Source: Candidatus Pelagibacter sp. (lineage in GTDB: Bacteria > Pseudomonadota > Alphaproteobacteria > Pelagibacterales > Pelagibacteraceae). Taken from it: DNA of 8,378 nucleotides. A program made the translations under genes and the position numbers. The stretch is taken from contig JAOHCJ010000026.1 of the NCBI GenBank assembly GCA_028095445.1, forward strand, positions 1 through 8,378. Direction: 5' to 3'. Within the stretch, counting starts at the first letter, position 1. Each line of letters opens with the position of its first letter. The notes under the pieces were generated by a model. It had not been told where the DNA came from. It worked only from the letters and a program-made list of their open reading frames with translations, and did not search any database. Below are positions 1-6,390 of this stretch, piece by piece.

Positions 1-1185
1 AACCAGATTATTCAGGATGTTAAAAAAAATGGAGATAAAGCAATTTTAAAATATGAAAAAAAATTTAATAAAAATAACATCATTATTCCAAGCTCTAAAA
101 AAATAAGTAAAATAATCAAATCTCTAGATAAAAAAGTTAAAAAAGCAATCGATCTTGCATACAATAGGATTTATAAATTTCATTCACTGCAAAAATACAA
201 GAATATTTCCTATACAGACAAACTGCAAAATAAATTAGAATATAAATATATTCCAATTGAGTCTGTTGCAATTTATGTACCAGGCTCAACAGTTTCATAC
301 CCATCAAGTGTGCTAATGAACGCCATACCTGCTCTTGTCGCAGGTGTTAAAAGAATAGCGATGATCAATCCAGGACATAAAGGGAAACAAAATCCTGCTG
401 TGTTGTATGCGGCAAAAAAATGTAAAATTAAAGAAATTTATTCAATTGGAGGCCCGTCTGCAATTGCAGGAATAACTTATGGTACTAAAAAAATAAAAAA
501 AGTTGATAAAATTGTTGGCCCTGGAAACTCTTATGTAACAGCTGCTAAAAAAGAAGTTTTTGGTGATATTGGAATTGAAGGAATGACTGCAGGTCCATCA
601 GAAGTTACTATTGTTTGTGACAAATATTCAAATCCTGAGTGGGTTGCAAGTGATCTTATTGGGCAAGCGGAACATGATAAGTTAGCTCAATGTATTCTAA
701 TTTCTAAAGATAAAAATCTGCTTCTAGAAGTTGGTAATCAACTTAAAAAGCAACTAAAAGAATTACCAAGATCAACAGTTGCTAGGCAAAGTATTTTAAG
801 CAACGGAATTTTGATGGATATCTCATCAGACAAAAAGATCATTGATGTTGTAAATAAAATTGCACCAGAGCATTTAGAGTTAAATTTAAAAAATTATAAA
901 AAATTGTTGAAAAAGATCAAAAATGCTGGTTCTATCTGTTTAGGAAAATATGCAGTTATGGCTATGACAGATTATAATGTTGGATCTAACCATATATTAC
1001 CAACTAATTCATCTGCAAGGTATTCTAGTGGTGTTAGCGTAAATGAATTTTATAAAAGAATTTCATATATAAACCTATCAAAAAAAGGGATTGAAACACT
1101 TGGTCCATCAGTTATAACACTTGCAAACTTCGAAGGTTTAGCAGGACATGCTAAGTCAGTAGAAAAAAGAATTAGGAGAAAATAA
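1..1185 (+). CDS. hisD: Histidinol dehydrogenase, 5' end missing
   Basis: Catalyses the last two oxidations of histidine biosynthesis, L-histidinol to L-histidine with two NAD+, in the cytoplasm with a bound zinc. The frame is open from base 1; the GTG at 310 is an internal valine codon, not a start. The 394 visible codons carry the family landmarks: [45 protein letters not shown] and a C-terminal [12 protein letters not shown]. The zinc and catalytic residues known from the enterobacterial enzyme (Q259, H262, E326, H327, D360, H419) line up with codons 222, 225, 290, 291, 324 and 383, a steady offset of 36-37. So about 36 N-terminal residues lie outside the window and the visible part is intact. 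The stop is followed after 2 nt by infA, whose ribosome binding site lies inside the hisD 3' end. It is separated from hisS-hisZ-hisG downstream by two tRNAs, infA and cspA. Confidence 0.97.
   Translation, partial: NQIIQDVKKNGDKAILKYEKKFNKNNIIIPSSKKISKIIKSLDKKVKKAIDLAYNRIYKFHSLQKYKNISYTDKLQNKLEYKYIPIESVAIYVPGSTVSYPSSVLMNAIPALVAGVKRIAMINPGHKGKQNPAVLYAAKKCKIKEIYSIGGPSAIAGITYGTKKIKKVDKIVGPGNSYVTAAKKEVFGDIGIEGMTAGPSEVTIVCDKYSNPEWVASDLIGQAEHDKLAQCILISKDKNLLLEVGNQLKKQLKELPRSTVARQSILSNGILMDISSDKKIIDVVNKIAPEHLELNLKNYKKLLKKIKNAGSICLGKYAVMAMTDYNVGSNHILPTNSSARYSSGVSVNEFYKRISYINLSKKGIETLGPSVITLANFEGLAGHAKSVEKRIRRK
1174..1178 (+). promoter_or_regulatory. Ribosome binding site for infA (decides TTG start)
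   Basis: AGGAG lies inside the last codons of hisD, 9 nt before the TTG at 1188. It is one of the clearer Shine-Dalgarno sequences in the window. It supports TTG as the infA start, because the next in-frame ATG (codon 6 of infA) would cut conserved N-terminal residues of IF-1 and sit too far from the site. Confidence 0.7.
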
Positions 1186-1187
1186 AT

Positions 1188-1403
1188 TTGTCTAAACAAG
1201 AAATGCTATCATTCTCAGGAGTTGTTGAAGATTTATTGCCGAACGCAATGTTTAGGGTGCGTCTCGAGAACGGACATCAAGTTACGGCTCATGCTGCTGG
1301 CAAATTAAGAAAAAATAGAATTAGAGTTCTTCAAGGTGACAAAGTTCAAGTGGAGATGACTCCATACGATTTGACAAAAGGAAGAATTACTTTTAGAGGG
1401 TAA
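1188..1403 (+). CDS. infA: Translation initiation factor IF-1
   Basis: IF-1 binds the A site of the 30S subunit and works with IF-2 and IF-3 to form the initiation complex. The 71-residue product covers the whole single OB-fold domain and matches the family nearly end to end: [35 protein letters not shown] and [16 protein letters not shown]. The usual alphaproteobacterial length is about 72 residues, so it is complete. The start is TTG, chosen because of the AGGAG 9 nt upstream and because the encoded SKQEML aligns with the normal IF-1 N-terminus. It sits 2 nt after hisD and 6 nt before tRNA-Phe, so hisD, infA and the tRNA are probably on one transcript. From memory, infA near hisD is a familiar alphaproteobacterial arrangement; there it is usually followed by maf and other genes that are absent here. 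Confidence 0.96.
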   Translation: MSKQEMLSFSGVVEDLLPNAMFRVRLENGHQVTAHAAGKLRKNRIRVLQGDKVQVEMTPYDLTKGRITFRG

Positions 1404-1409
1404 ATTAAT

Positions 1410-1484
1410 GCCTCGGTAGCTCAGGAGTAGAGCAGAGCCCTGAAAAGGCTTGTGTCGCATGTGCGAATCATGCTCGAGGCACCA
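1410..1484 (+). tRNA. tRNA-Phe (anticodon GAA), unusual elbow
   Basis: It folds as a cloverleaf: acceptor stem GCCTCGG/TCGAGGC (six Watson-Crick pairs and one G-T), D stem GCTC/GAGC, anticodon stem GAGCC/GGCTT with loop CTGAAAA giving anticodon GAA, five-base variable loop GTGTC, and T stem GCATG/CATGC. The discriminator is A and the CCA end is encoded. Two loop positions are odd. The T loop reads TGCGAAT, so position 55 is G instead of the near-universal T (pseudouridine in RNA). The D loop AGGAGTA has 7 bases and appears to carry AG where G18 G19 is expected. G19 and C56 can still pair. Because stems and anticodon are intact, this is called a working gene. It starts 6 nt after the infA stop and ends 98 nt before cspA. 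Confidence 0.93.
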
Positions 1485-1501
1485 CACTTCATAAATAAGT
1501 G
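1485..1501 (+). other. Weak hairpin after tRNA-Phe
   Basis: CACTT and AAGTG form a 5-bp stem with a 7-base loop directly after the encoded CCA end. No T-run follows, so this is not a convincing terminator. It could help 3' processing of the tRNA or be chance. The rest of the 98-nt gap up to cspA is AT-rich leader sequence in which I see no clear promoter. Confidence 0.2.
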
Positions 1502-1582
1502 ACCTATTAAGGCTTAAATTACTATTGTAAAGGTTAAAAAAATAAAATAATTTTTTATATAAATAATAAAAGGATAAGTAAA

Positions 1583-1795
1583 ATGAGCACACTAAAAGGC
1601 ACTGTAAAATGGTTTAACGGAAAAAAAGGATTTGGTTTCATCGAAAGAGAAGACAAAGAAAAAGATGCTTTTGTCCACGCTTCAGCAGTTAAAACAGCTG
1701 GAATGCGTTTTTTAAATGAAGGTGACAAGCTAGAATTTGAACTTGAAGATGGTCCAAAAGGCCCCTCAGCAATTAACTTAAAAAAAATAGATTAG
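1583..1795 (+). CDS. cspA: Cold-shock protein, CspA family
   Basis: A 70-residue single cold-shock (OB-fold) domain that binds single-stranded RNA or DNA and acts as an RNA chaperone. Both nucleic-acid binding motifs are intact: RNP1 KGFGFI at residues 15-20 and RNP2 with FVHASAV at about 30-36. The aromatic residues W10, F17, F19, F30 and H32 that stack on bases are present. Length is that of a normal bacterial Csp. AGGA at 1571-1574 lies 8 nt before the ATG and supports this start. The gene follows tRNA-Phe by 98 nt; that leader could come from read-through of the tRNA transcript or from an own promoter that I could not pin down. Whether it is cold-induced or constitutive cannot be told from the sequence. 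The symbol is a family label, since several paralogues usually exist in a genome. Confidence 0.95.
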   Translation: MSTLKGTVKWFNGKKGFGFIEREDKEKDAFVHASAVKTAGMRFLNEGDKLEFELEDGPKGPSAINLKKID

Positions 1796-1900
1796 TTTTA
1801 AATTTAGATCTTGAATATTATAGTTAATTGTTTAAAAGACTTCAAATGATTATAAATATTACATATAGAGAAACATCAAGAAAAAGTCATATTTCTTTCC

Positions 1901-1930
1901 ATAGCCTGTAGGCTATTTATTTATAATATA
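1901..1930 (+). terminator. Rho-independent terminator after cspA
   Basis: ATAGCC (1901-1906) pairs with GGCTAT (1911-1916) around a TGTA loop, and a T-rich stretch follows. It is the most GC-rich stem in the 175-nt gap between cspA and tRNA-His. It lies 105 nt after the cspA stop, so the transcript would have a long 3' untranslated part. The T-run is interrupted by A residues, so efficiency is uncertain. It would separate the hisD-cspA block from the tRNA-His-hisS block. Confidence 0.6.
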
Positions 1931-1970
1931 ATTTTAAATCCACATAAAAATAATATAAAATAAGGAGTAT
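1922..1970 (+). promoter_or_regulatory. Probable promoter region for tRNA-His/hisS
   Basis: The 54 bp between the terminator stem and tRNA-His are almost pure A/T. They hold a perfect TATAAT at 1922-1927 and a TATAAA at 1954-1959, either of which could be a -10 element. No good -35 (TTGACA-like) sits at 16-18 bp upstream of either one. A promoter is expected here because a terminator precedes and a tRNA follows, but the exact site is a guess. AAGGAG at 1962-1967 resembles a Shine-Dalgarno sequence yet precedes the tRNA and no sensible reading frame. Confidence 0.3.
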
Positions 1971-2045
1971 GCCTGGGTGGTGTAACGGTTAGCACGAAAG
2001 TTTGTGGAACTTTAAGTTTGAGTTCGATTCTCAGCCCGGGTACCA
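1971..2045 (+). tRNA. tRNA-His (anticodon GTG) lacking encoded G-1
   Basis: It folds as a cloverleaf: acceptor GCCTGGG/CCCGGGT, D stem GTGT/GCAC with the normal GG in the loop, anticodon stem AAAGT/ACTTT with loop TTGTGGA giving anticodon GTG, T stem TTGAG/CTCAG with the standard loop TTCGATT, and encoded CCA. Almost all bacterial tRNA-His carry an extra G-1 paired to C73. Here the base before position 1 is T, the discriminator is A73, and the first pair is G1-T72. From memory, this matches the derived tRNA-His described in part of the Alphaproteobacteria, which is charged by an altered HisRS. The gene ends 3 nt before the hisS start codon, so tRNA and cognate synthetase must share a transcript. 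Confidence 0.95.
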
Positions 2046-2048
2046 AAA

Positions 2049-3446
2049 ATGACTAAAGAAAATAAATTAATACCTGGGTTACCCTCAGGTTTTGAAGATA
2101 GATGGAACAAAAAATTAATTATCAAGAAGAAGTTAATTAAAATTATTGAGAATAATTTTATAAAGTTTGGTTTTGAGCCACTTGAGACTCCATCTTTTGA
2201 AATTAGTGAAAATATAGGATCATTTCTTACAGATGATGATAGCAATCCTATGTCTGATGTATTTTCATTTAAGGATGGTGAAAAAAATATTACTCTTAGA
2301 TATGATTTATCAAGTCCGTTAGCTAGATTCGTTGCACAAAATAATCAAGAATTACCTTTGCCATATAAAAGATATGCTATTCAGAATGTATTTAGAAATG
2401 AAAAAGCAGGTAATGCAAGGTATCGAGAATTTACTCAAGCAGATTGTGATATCGTAGGCAATGTTAACCCAGCCCAAGCAAATGCTGAACTTTGTAATTT
2501 AATCGCCAGTACACTCTTTGCTTGTGGATTAAAAAAAGGTCAATTTGTTGTAAATATTAGTAATAGAAAAATTATACAGGGGTTAATAGAAGAATTAAAA
2601 TTACCAGAGGATAAAAAAATTAAAGTTATGAGAGCAATAGATAAACTAGACAAACCTGGTTTTGGTCTAAAAGGGGTAGAGGATCTTTTAAAAAAAGAGA
2701 GAAAAGATTCTAGTGGAGCAGTTACTAAAGGTGCTGATTTAACTGATAATGAGGCTTCTCAAATTATTAATTTTCTAAAAGTAAAAGATTTAAAAAAATT
2801 AAAAGAAAATTTAAAAAATCCTTTGTCTAAAGAAGGAATTAAAGAGTTAGAGGATTTATTGGAAGTTGTAAGTTATGGCGACTATTTAGATCAAATCAAA
2901 ACTAATTTTTCTATCGTTAGAGGGCTTGCTTATTATGATGGATTTTGTGTTGAAACAAATTTAAATTTTAAAGCTACAAATAATAAGGGTAAAGAAGTTG
3001 ATATTGGAAGTATTTGTTCGGGCGGACAATATAATAAATTAATTTCAAGATTTAAAGGTGTTGATATTCCTGGAACTGGAATGAGTATTGGAGTTGATCG
3101 ACTATTATTTGCCATGTTGCAGCTGGATCAAGTTAAAATGAATGAAAAAAAACCAGTTATTGTTTGTGTAATGGATGATAAATATTTAAAAAATTATTAT
3201 GAAATTTTAAAAGTTTTAAGAGACAGTGATATTTCCTCTGAAATATTTTTAGATAGTAAAAAAAATCTTGGTAAACAATTAACTTATGCTAATAAAAAGC
3301 AGTGTCCCCTTGCAGTTATATGTGGTGAAAATGAATTTAAAAATAATACGATTACTTTAAAAAATCTTTTAGGCGTTAAGGGTGAAAATAACCAAGTTAC
3401 ATTTCCAAAAGAAAAATTAATTGATGAAATCAAAAAATTTATCTGA
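2049..3446 (+). CDS. hisS: Histidyl-tRNA synthetase
   Basis: Class II aminoacyl-tRNA synthetase that activates histidine with ATP and loads it on tRNA-His. The 465-residue product shows motif 2 (FRNEKAGNARYREFTQ, about 115-130), the histidine-binding segment RGLAYYDG at 291-298, GGQYNKLI at about 325-332, and motif 3 GTGMSIGVDRLLFAM at 342-356. The last 95 or so residues form the HGTP anticodon-binding domain, beginning near KKPVIVCVMDD. It is longer than the enterobacterial enzyme (about 424 residues) and its motif 2 loop differs from that type, as expected for the alphaproteobacterial form paired with G-1-less tRNA-His. The canonical acidic residue in RGL(D/E)YY is alanine here (A294). The ATG is only 3 nt after the tRNA CCA end, with no Shine-Dalgarno possible outside the tRNA; no other start fits the aligned N-terminus. 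The 3' end overlaps hisZ by 23 nt. Confidence 0.96.
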   Translation: MTKENKLIPGLPSGFEDRWNKKLIIKKKLIKIIENNFIKFGFEPLETPSFEISENIGSFLTDDDSNPMSDVFSFKDGEKNITLRYDLSSPLARFVAQNNQELPLPYKRYAIQNVFRNEKAGNARYREFTQADCDIVGNVNPAQANAELCNLIASTLFACGLKKGQFVVNISNRKIIQGLIEELKLPEDKKIKVMRAIDKLDKPGFGLKGVEDLLKKERKDSSGAVTKGADLTDNEASQIINFLKVKDLKKLKENLKNPLSKEGIKELEDLLEVVSYGDYLDQIKTNFSIVRGLAYYDGFCVETNLNFKATNNKGKEVDIGSICSGGQYNKLISRFKGVDIPGTGMSIGVDRLLFAMLQLDQVKMNEKKPVIVCVMDDKYLKNYYEILKVLRDSDISSEIFLDSKKNLGKQLTYANKKQCPLAVICGENEFKNNTITLKNLLGVKGENNQVTFPKEKLIDEIKKFI

Positions 3447-4476
3447 AAAAATCCTTAGATCAGTAAAATCTAAAGGGTTTAAATACATTGATTTACCTTC
3501 AGTAATTGAAGCTAATCATATCGTTCAAAGATCAGGAGAGAGCTTTAGAAAGTTTATTTTCTCCTTTATTGATCAAAACGGCAGTGAGCTTTGTTTGAGA
3601 CCCGATCTAACCATTGCATCCTGCTTAAGGTATCTAGAAAATAACCTAAAGAGTAAAGAAAAAATATTTTATAGTGGTCAAGCTTATAGAAAATCTAATA
3701 ATAAAAAAGATTCTATTATTAGGGATCAAGTAGGTTTTGAAATAATTGGCTCCAAAGATGAAAAAAATGATGACAAGGAAATAATTAACACTGCTTTAAA
3801 ATCTTTATCAAACTTAAATTATACAAAAGGAACCTTGAAGATTGGCAATGTTGAGATTTTTAATTTATTGATTTCAAAGTTAGATATTCCAAAAAGATGG
3901 AAGTTAAGGCTTTCAAGACACTTTTGGAGAGAGGACTATTTTAATGATCTGTTAAAAAGATTAGAAACAAATTCTGATGTTGATCCAACAATTGTTGAAG
4001 TTGATAAAAAAAGATATCAAAAAATGCTAAAAGATAAGCAGCAAACAGTAATTGCAGGGCGCTCAATCGAAGAAATTTTAAAGAGATTTAATAATAAAAT
4101 TAAGGATCCAAGAAGAACAAGTAGAGGTAAAAATGTATCAAAAATTATTAAAGAGTTTTTAAAGATTAATTGTCCAATAAATCAAGCTGCTGAGAAACTT
4201 AATATCTTTTTTAAAAAGAATAAGATCAACTTAGTTGTGGATCGAAAATACTTTCCAACATCAATAAACAAAATTCAAAAATTAAATGTAGAGTTTTCAG
4301 CATCTTTTGGACGCCAGTTAGAATATTACACAGGCATGGTTTTTAAAATTGATATTAGATCTAAATCTAAAAATATTAATGTGATTAATGGTGGTAGATA
4401 CGATAAATTAATTTCAGACCTTGGGTCAAAAAAAAAAGTTCCAGCAGTAGGTGCTGCTTTAAATTTAAACACTTAA
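3424..4476 (+). CDS. hisZ: ATP phosphoribosyltransferase regulatory subunit
   Basis: HisZ is a paralogue of the HisRS catalytic core that has lost charging activity; it binds short-form HisG and is needed for activity and histidine feedback. The 350-residue product lacks the C-terminal anticodon-binding domain seen in the neighbouring HisS. Landmarks are LCLRPDLTIASCLRYLE (about 57-72), GQAYRK followed by DQVGFEIIG (about 85-109, replacing HisRS motif 2), FGRQLEYYTGMVF near residue 290 (counterpart of the histidine-binding RGLDYY), and GGRYDKLI near the C-terminus. ATG at 3424 is preferred; a TTG codon sits directly before it at 3421 and would add one residue. The start lies inside the hisS 3' end in another frame, with no clear Shine-Dalgarno, so translation is probably coupled to hisS. 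hisG follows after 10 nt. A short hisG next door is what a HisZ-dependent system requires. Confidence 0.93.
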   Translation: MKSKNLSEKILRSVKSKGFKYIDLPSVIEANHIVQRSGESFRKFIFSFIDQNGSELCLRPDLTIASCLRYLENNLKSKEKIFYSGQAYRKSNNKKDSIIRDQVGFEIIGSKDEKNDDKEIINTALKSLSNLNYTKGTLKIGNVEIFNLLISKLDIPKRWKLRLSRHFWREDYFNDLLKRLETNSDVDPTIVEVDKKRYQKMLKDKQQTVIAGRSIEEILKRFNNKIKDPRRTSRGKNVSKIIKEFLKINCPINQAAEKLNIFFKKNKINLVVDRKYFPTSINKIQKLNVEFSASFGRQLEYYTGMVFKIDIRSKSKNINVINGGRYDKLISDLGSKKKVPAVGAALNLNT

Positions 4477-4486
4477 TGACAAAAAT

Positions 4487-5164
4487 ATGATTCATATTGG
4501 CATTCCCAGCAAAGGAAGACTTAGAAAAGATATTTTAAATATCTTTAAAAGAAATAAACTAAATTTAATATCTGAAAGAGGAGAAAGAGATTTATTAGGA
4601 TCTATTAAAAACATATCTAATATTAAAATCTTATATCTTCATGCAAGAGAGATAGTGGAAAGACTTGGGGATGGATCTTTAGACCTTGGATTTTCTGGTT
4701 ATGACTTATTAAAAGAAAGTGAAATCAATATTCAAAATAAAATTAATGTAGTTAAGAAATATGGATTTGGTAAAGCTACATTAGTAGTAGCCATTCCTGA
4801 TCAATGGATTGATGTGCAAACTGTTGCTGATTTAGAAGAAATTGCTTTTGAATTTAAAGACAAAAAGAAGAAAAGATTGAGAGTTGCAACTAAATATCCA
4901 AACTTAACAAGGGAATTTCTATTTTCAAAAGGTGTTACTCAATTTAAATTAGTTGGGAGTTTAGGTGCATTAGAAGCATATCCGTTCACAGGTTCATCTG
5001 AAATCATAACTGATATTACATCAACTGGTGAAACCTTAAGAGCAAACAACCTTCGAATTCTTAAAGATGGTAAAATTTTAAAATCAGAAGCTTGTATGAT
5101 GGTTTCGAAATCATCAGTTAAAATAAGTTTAGTTAAAAAATTAATTAAGTTACTTCCGAAGTAA
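4487..5164 (+). CDS. hisG: ATP phosphoribosyltransferase, short form
   Basis: Catalyses the committed first step of histidine biosynthesis: ATP plus PRPP to phosphoribosyl-ATP. At 225 residues it is the short HisG, without the C-terminal regulatory domain of the long (about 300-residue) type, so feedback control by histidine should come through HisZ encoded just upstream. N-terminal IPSKGRL (6-12), LGFSGYDLL (67-75) and the PRPP-binding loop with D176-ITSTGETL (about 172-184) are clear. The ATG at 4487 gives the standard HisG N-terminus. An ATG overlapping the hisZ stop at 4476 is closed by a stop four codons later and is not the start. No Shine-Dalgarno is visible, again suggesting coupling to hisZ. 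It is the last gene of the tRNA-His-hisS-hisZ-hisG unit and is convergent with rmuC. I found no convincing terminator after it. Confidence 0.96.
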   Translation: MIHIGIPSKGRLRKDILNIFKRNKLNLISERGERDLLGSIKNISNIKILYLHAREIVERLGDGSLDLGFSGYDLLKESEINIQNKINVVKKYGFGKATLVVAIPDQWIDVQTVADLEEIAFEFKDKKKKRLRVATKYPNLTREFLFSKGVTQFKLVGSLGALEAYPFTGSSEIITDITSTGETLRANNLRILKDGKILKSEACMMVSKSSVKISLVKKLIKLLPK

Positions 5165-5281
5165 AGTGTCTTTAATATAAATTAGTATAATCTTTATAAT
5201 ATCCAGATTTCTTAGTACAGCATAAGCTGTAACAAAAGCACTTATAATGAGTAATATTTTAAGTATAAGAATTAATTCCAT
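5150..5281 (-). CDS. Possible small hydrophobic membrane peptide (43 aa)
   Basis: Not recognised as any family. On the - strand an ATG at 5281-5279 overlaps the last codons of rmuC by 10 nt and opens a frame of 43 codons ending in TAA at 5152-5150, inside the 3' end of hisG on the other strand. The peptide starts MELILILKILLIISAF, has a plausible membrane segment at about residues 3-23, then RNLD, a second hydrophobic stretch at about 28-36, and a basic end LLRK. Points in favour: it fills nearly the whole gap between hisG and rmuC, begins in the overlap style used by coupled genes, and the mix SAFVTAYAVLRNLD is more protein-like than random AT-rich translation. Points against: no strong Shine-Dalgarno, some codons rare for this genome (CTC, CTG, CGG), and Ile/Leu/Lys-rich frames arise easily by chance at this GC. 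Confidence 0.38.
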   Translation of the reverse strand: MELILILKILLIISAFVTAYAVLRNLDIIKIILIYIKDTLLRK

Positions 5282-6390
5282 TTATTTTCTTCTGATTCAG
5301 GATCGTCAATATTAGCCACAACACTTTCCTCAGATGAAATATCAGACAATTGTTTTCCAGGCAGAAGACCATGTTCGTCCTTTAATTTTTTAATTTGTTT
5401 TTCAAGCCCTTGATTACCATAAGCTGTAGTTACAATTTTTTTTAGATGCCCTGCATGAGAATTATAGGAAGAAATTGCTTTCTTTATTGACTCTTTTAAA
5501 TTTACATATTTATCGAAAATAATTTCAGCAGATCCAATTACTTTACTAATATTATCCACTTGTTTTTGTTGACTTTTCAATTGTTCAATTATTTTTAATA
5601 AAGCCATAAATGAAGATGGTCCTGATAATAAGATATTCGACTTAAATGCTTCATCTAATAGCTCTTGATCTTTTTCCAAAACACTAATGTAACTTGTCTC
5701 AAAGGGCATAAACATAATTATCGATTGAAATGAATTCAAATTATATAATTTATTATAATTTTTGTTAGATAGTTTTTTTATGTGATCTTTAACTGAGTCA
5801 ATATGTTTTGCTAACTGTCTATCTCTTTCTTTTGGATCTTTTTCATTAATAAATTGTGTCCAGTTATCTAATGATACTTTACAATCAACAATAATATTTT
5901 TACCTTCAGGCATTTGTAAAATAAAATCTGGCTTAACATCTTTGGTTTTATTCTCATCAGCATCATAAGTGCTTTGTTTTTTACCTACAATGAAATCGAT
6001 ATTTTCCTTAAAACCATTTTTTTCTAATAATCTTTTTAAAATAATTTCATTAAATTTACCTTGATATTTTATATTACCAGTTAATTTTTCATGAAAATTT
6101 TTATATTCTGTAACAACATTTTCATATTTTTGAAAAGAATTTTGTGTGAGTTCTTTATATGCATTTACGTCTTGCATCATTCCATATGCTTTGTTTCTTT
6201 CATCTTCAATTTTTTGTAATTGTAAGCTTAAAACTCCTTTAGCATCTTCAGCTGCTTTAAGTTCAGCATCTCTTGTTGCTAGCACTATCTTAGATTGCGA
6301 ATCATCCTCTTTTTTAGATCTTAAGAAAAAATGCCACACAATTCCAAAAGAAATAAACCCAAAAGAAATATATAATAATGCTTCAATCAT
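5272..6390 (-). CDS. rmuC: RmuC-family DNA recombination protein
   Basis: RmuC proteins are membrane-anchored, coiled-coil proteins with a predicted PD-(D/E)XK nuclease fold; in E. coli loss of rmuC raises inversion at short inverted repeats. Their biochemical substrate is not firmly known. The 372-residue product has one N-terminal membrane segment (about 4-22) followed by basic residues, a Lys/Glu-rich coiled-coil stretch (about 35-105), then the conserved domain. This holds GKFNE (111-115, equivalent to the usual GxWGE), PDFIL (D155), IVDCK (D169, K171), the hydrophobic strand SIIMFMPFE (about 223-231), and a late YNSHAGHLKK (about 309-318). The C-terminal tail is acidic. The ATG at 6390 is the first start before the membrane segment; no Shine-Dalgarno precedes it. 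It faces two exonuclease genes across a 46-bp divergent gap, giving a cluster of three nuclease-type genes. Confidence 0.92.
   Translation of the reverse strand: MIEALLYISFGFISFGIVWHFFLRSKKEDDSQSKIVLATRDAELKAAEDAKGVLSLQLQKIEDERNKAYGMMQDVNAYKELTQNSFQKYENVVTEYKNFHEKLTGNIKYQGKFNEIILKRLLEKNGFKENIDFIVGKKQSTYDADENKTKDVKPDFILQMPEGKNIIVDCKVSLDNWTQFINEKDPKERDRQLAKHIDSVKDHIKKLSNKNYNKLYNLNSFQSIIMFMPFETSYISVLEKDQELLDEAFKSNILLSGPSSFMALLKIIEQLKSQQKQVDNISKVIGSAEIIFDKYVNLKESIKKAISSYNSHAGHLKKIVTTAYGNQGLEKQIKKLKDEHGLLPGKQLSDISSEESVVANIDDPESEENKWN

Noticed and set aside
310..312. GTG as the start of hisD
   Set aside because: The frame is open upstream to base 1 and encodes conserved HisD sequence before this codon, so it is an internal valine.
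1485..1582. cspA leader as a cold-shock thermosensor or riboswitch
   Set aside because: At 98 nt and nearly all A/T it shows no stable conserved fold or recognisable cold box; a claim would be unsupported.
1305..1592. 95-codon frame on the - strand
   Set aside because: It lies antisense to infA, tRNA-Phe and the cspA leader, and the product is a low-complexity Leu/Tyr/Ser/Asn mix with no family features.
1878..1897. AAGAAA/TTTCTT stem before the cspA terminator
   Set aside because: Only one G-C pair and no associated signal; expected often by chance in sequence this AT-rich.
1962..1994. AAGGAG plus ATG at 1969 as a leader peptide overlapping tRNA-His
   Set aside because: The frame is only 7 codons, the spacing from site to ATG is about 1 nt, and the sequence is fixed by the tRNA acceptor and D arm.
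2012..2245. 77-codon frame on the - strand
   Set aside because: Antisense to tRNA-His and the well-aligned hisS N-terminus; no recognisable motif.
2933..3115. 60-codon frame on the - strand
   Set aside because: Antisense to the conserved histidine-binding and motif 3 region of hisS.
5216..5231. TACAGC-ATAA-GCTGTA hairpin as a terminator between hisG and rmuC
   Set aside because: Neither strand has a T-run after the stem, so it does not meet the usual form of an intrinsic terminator.
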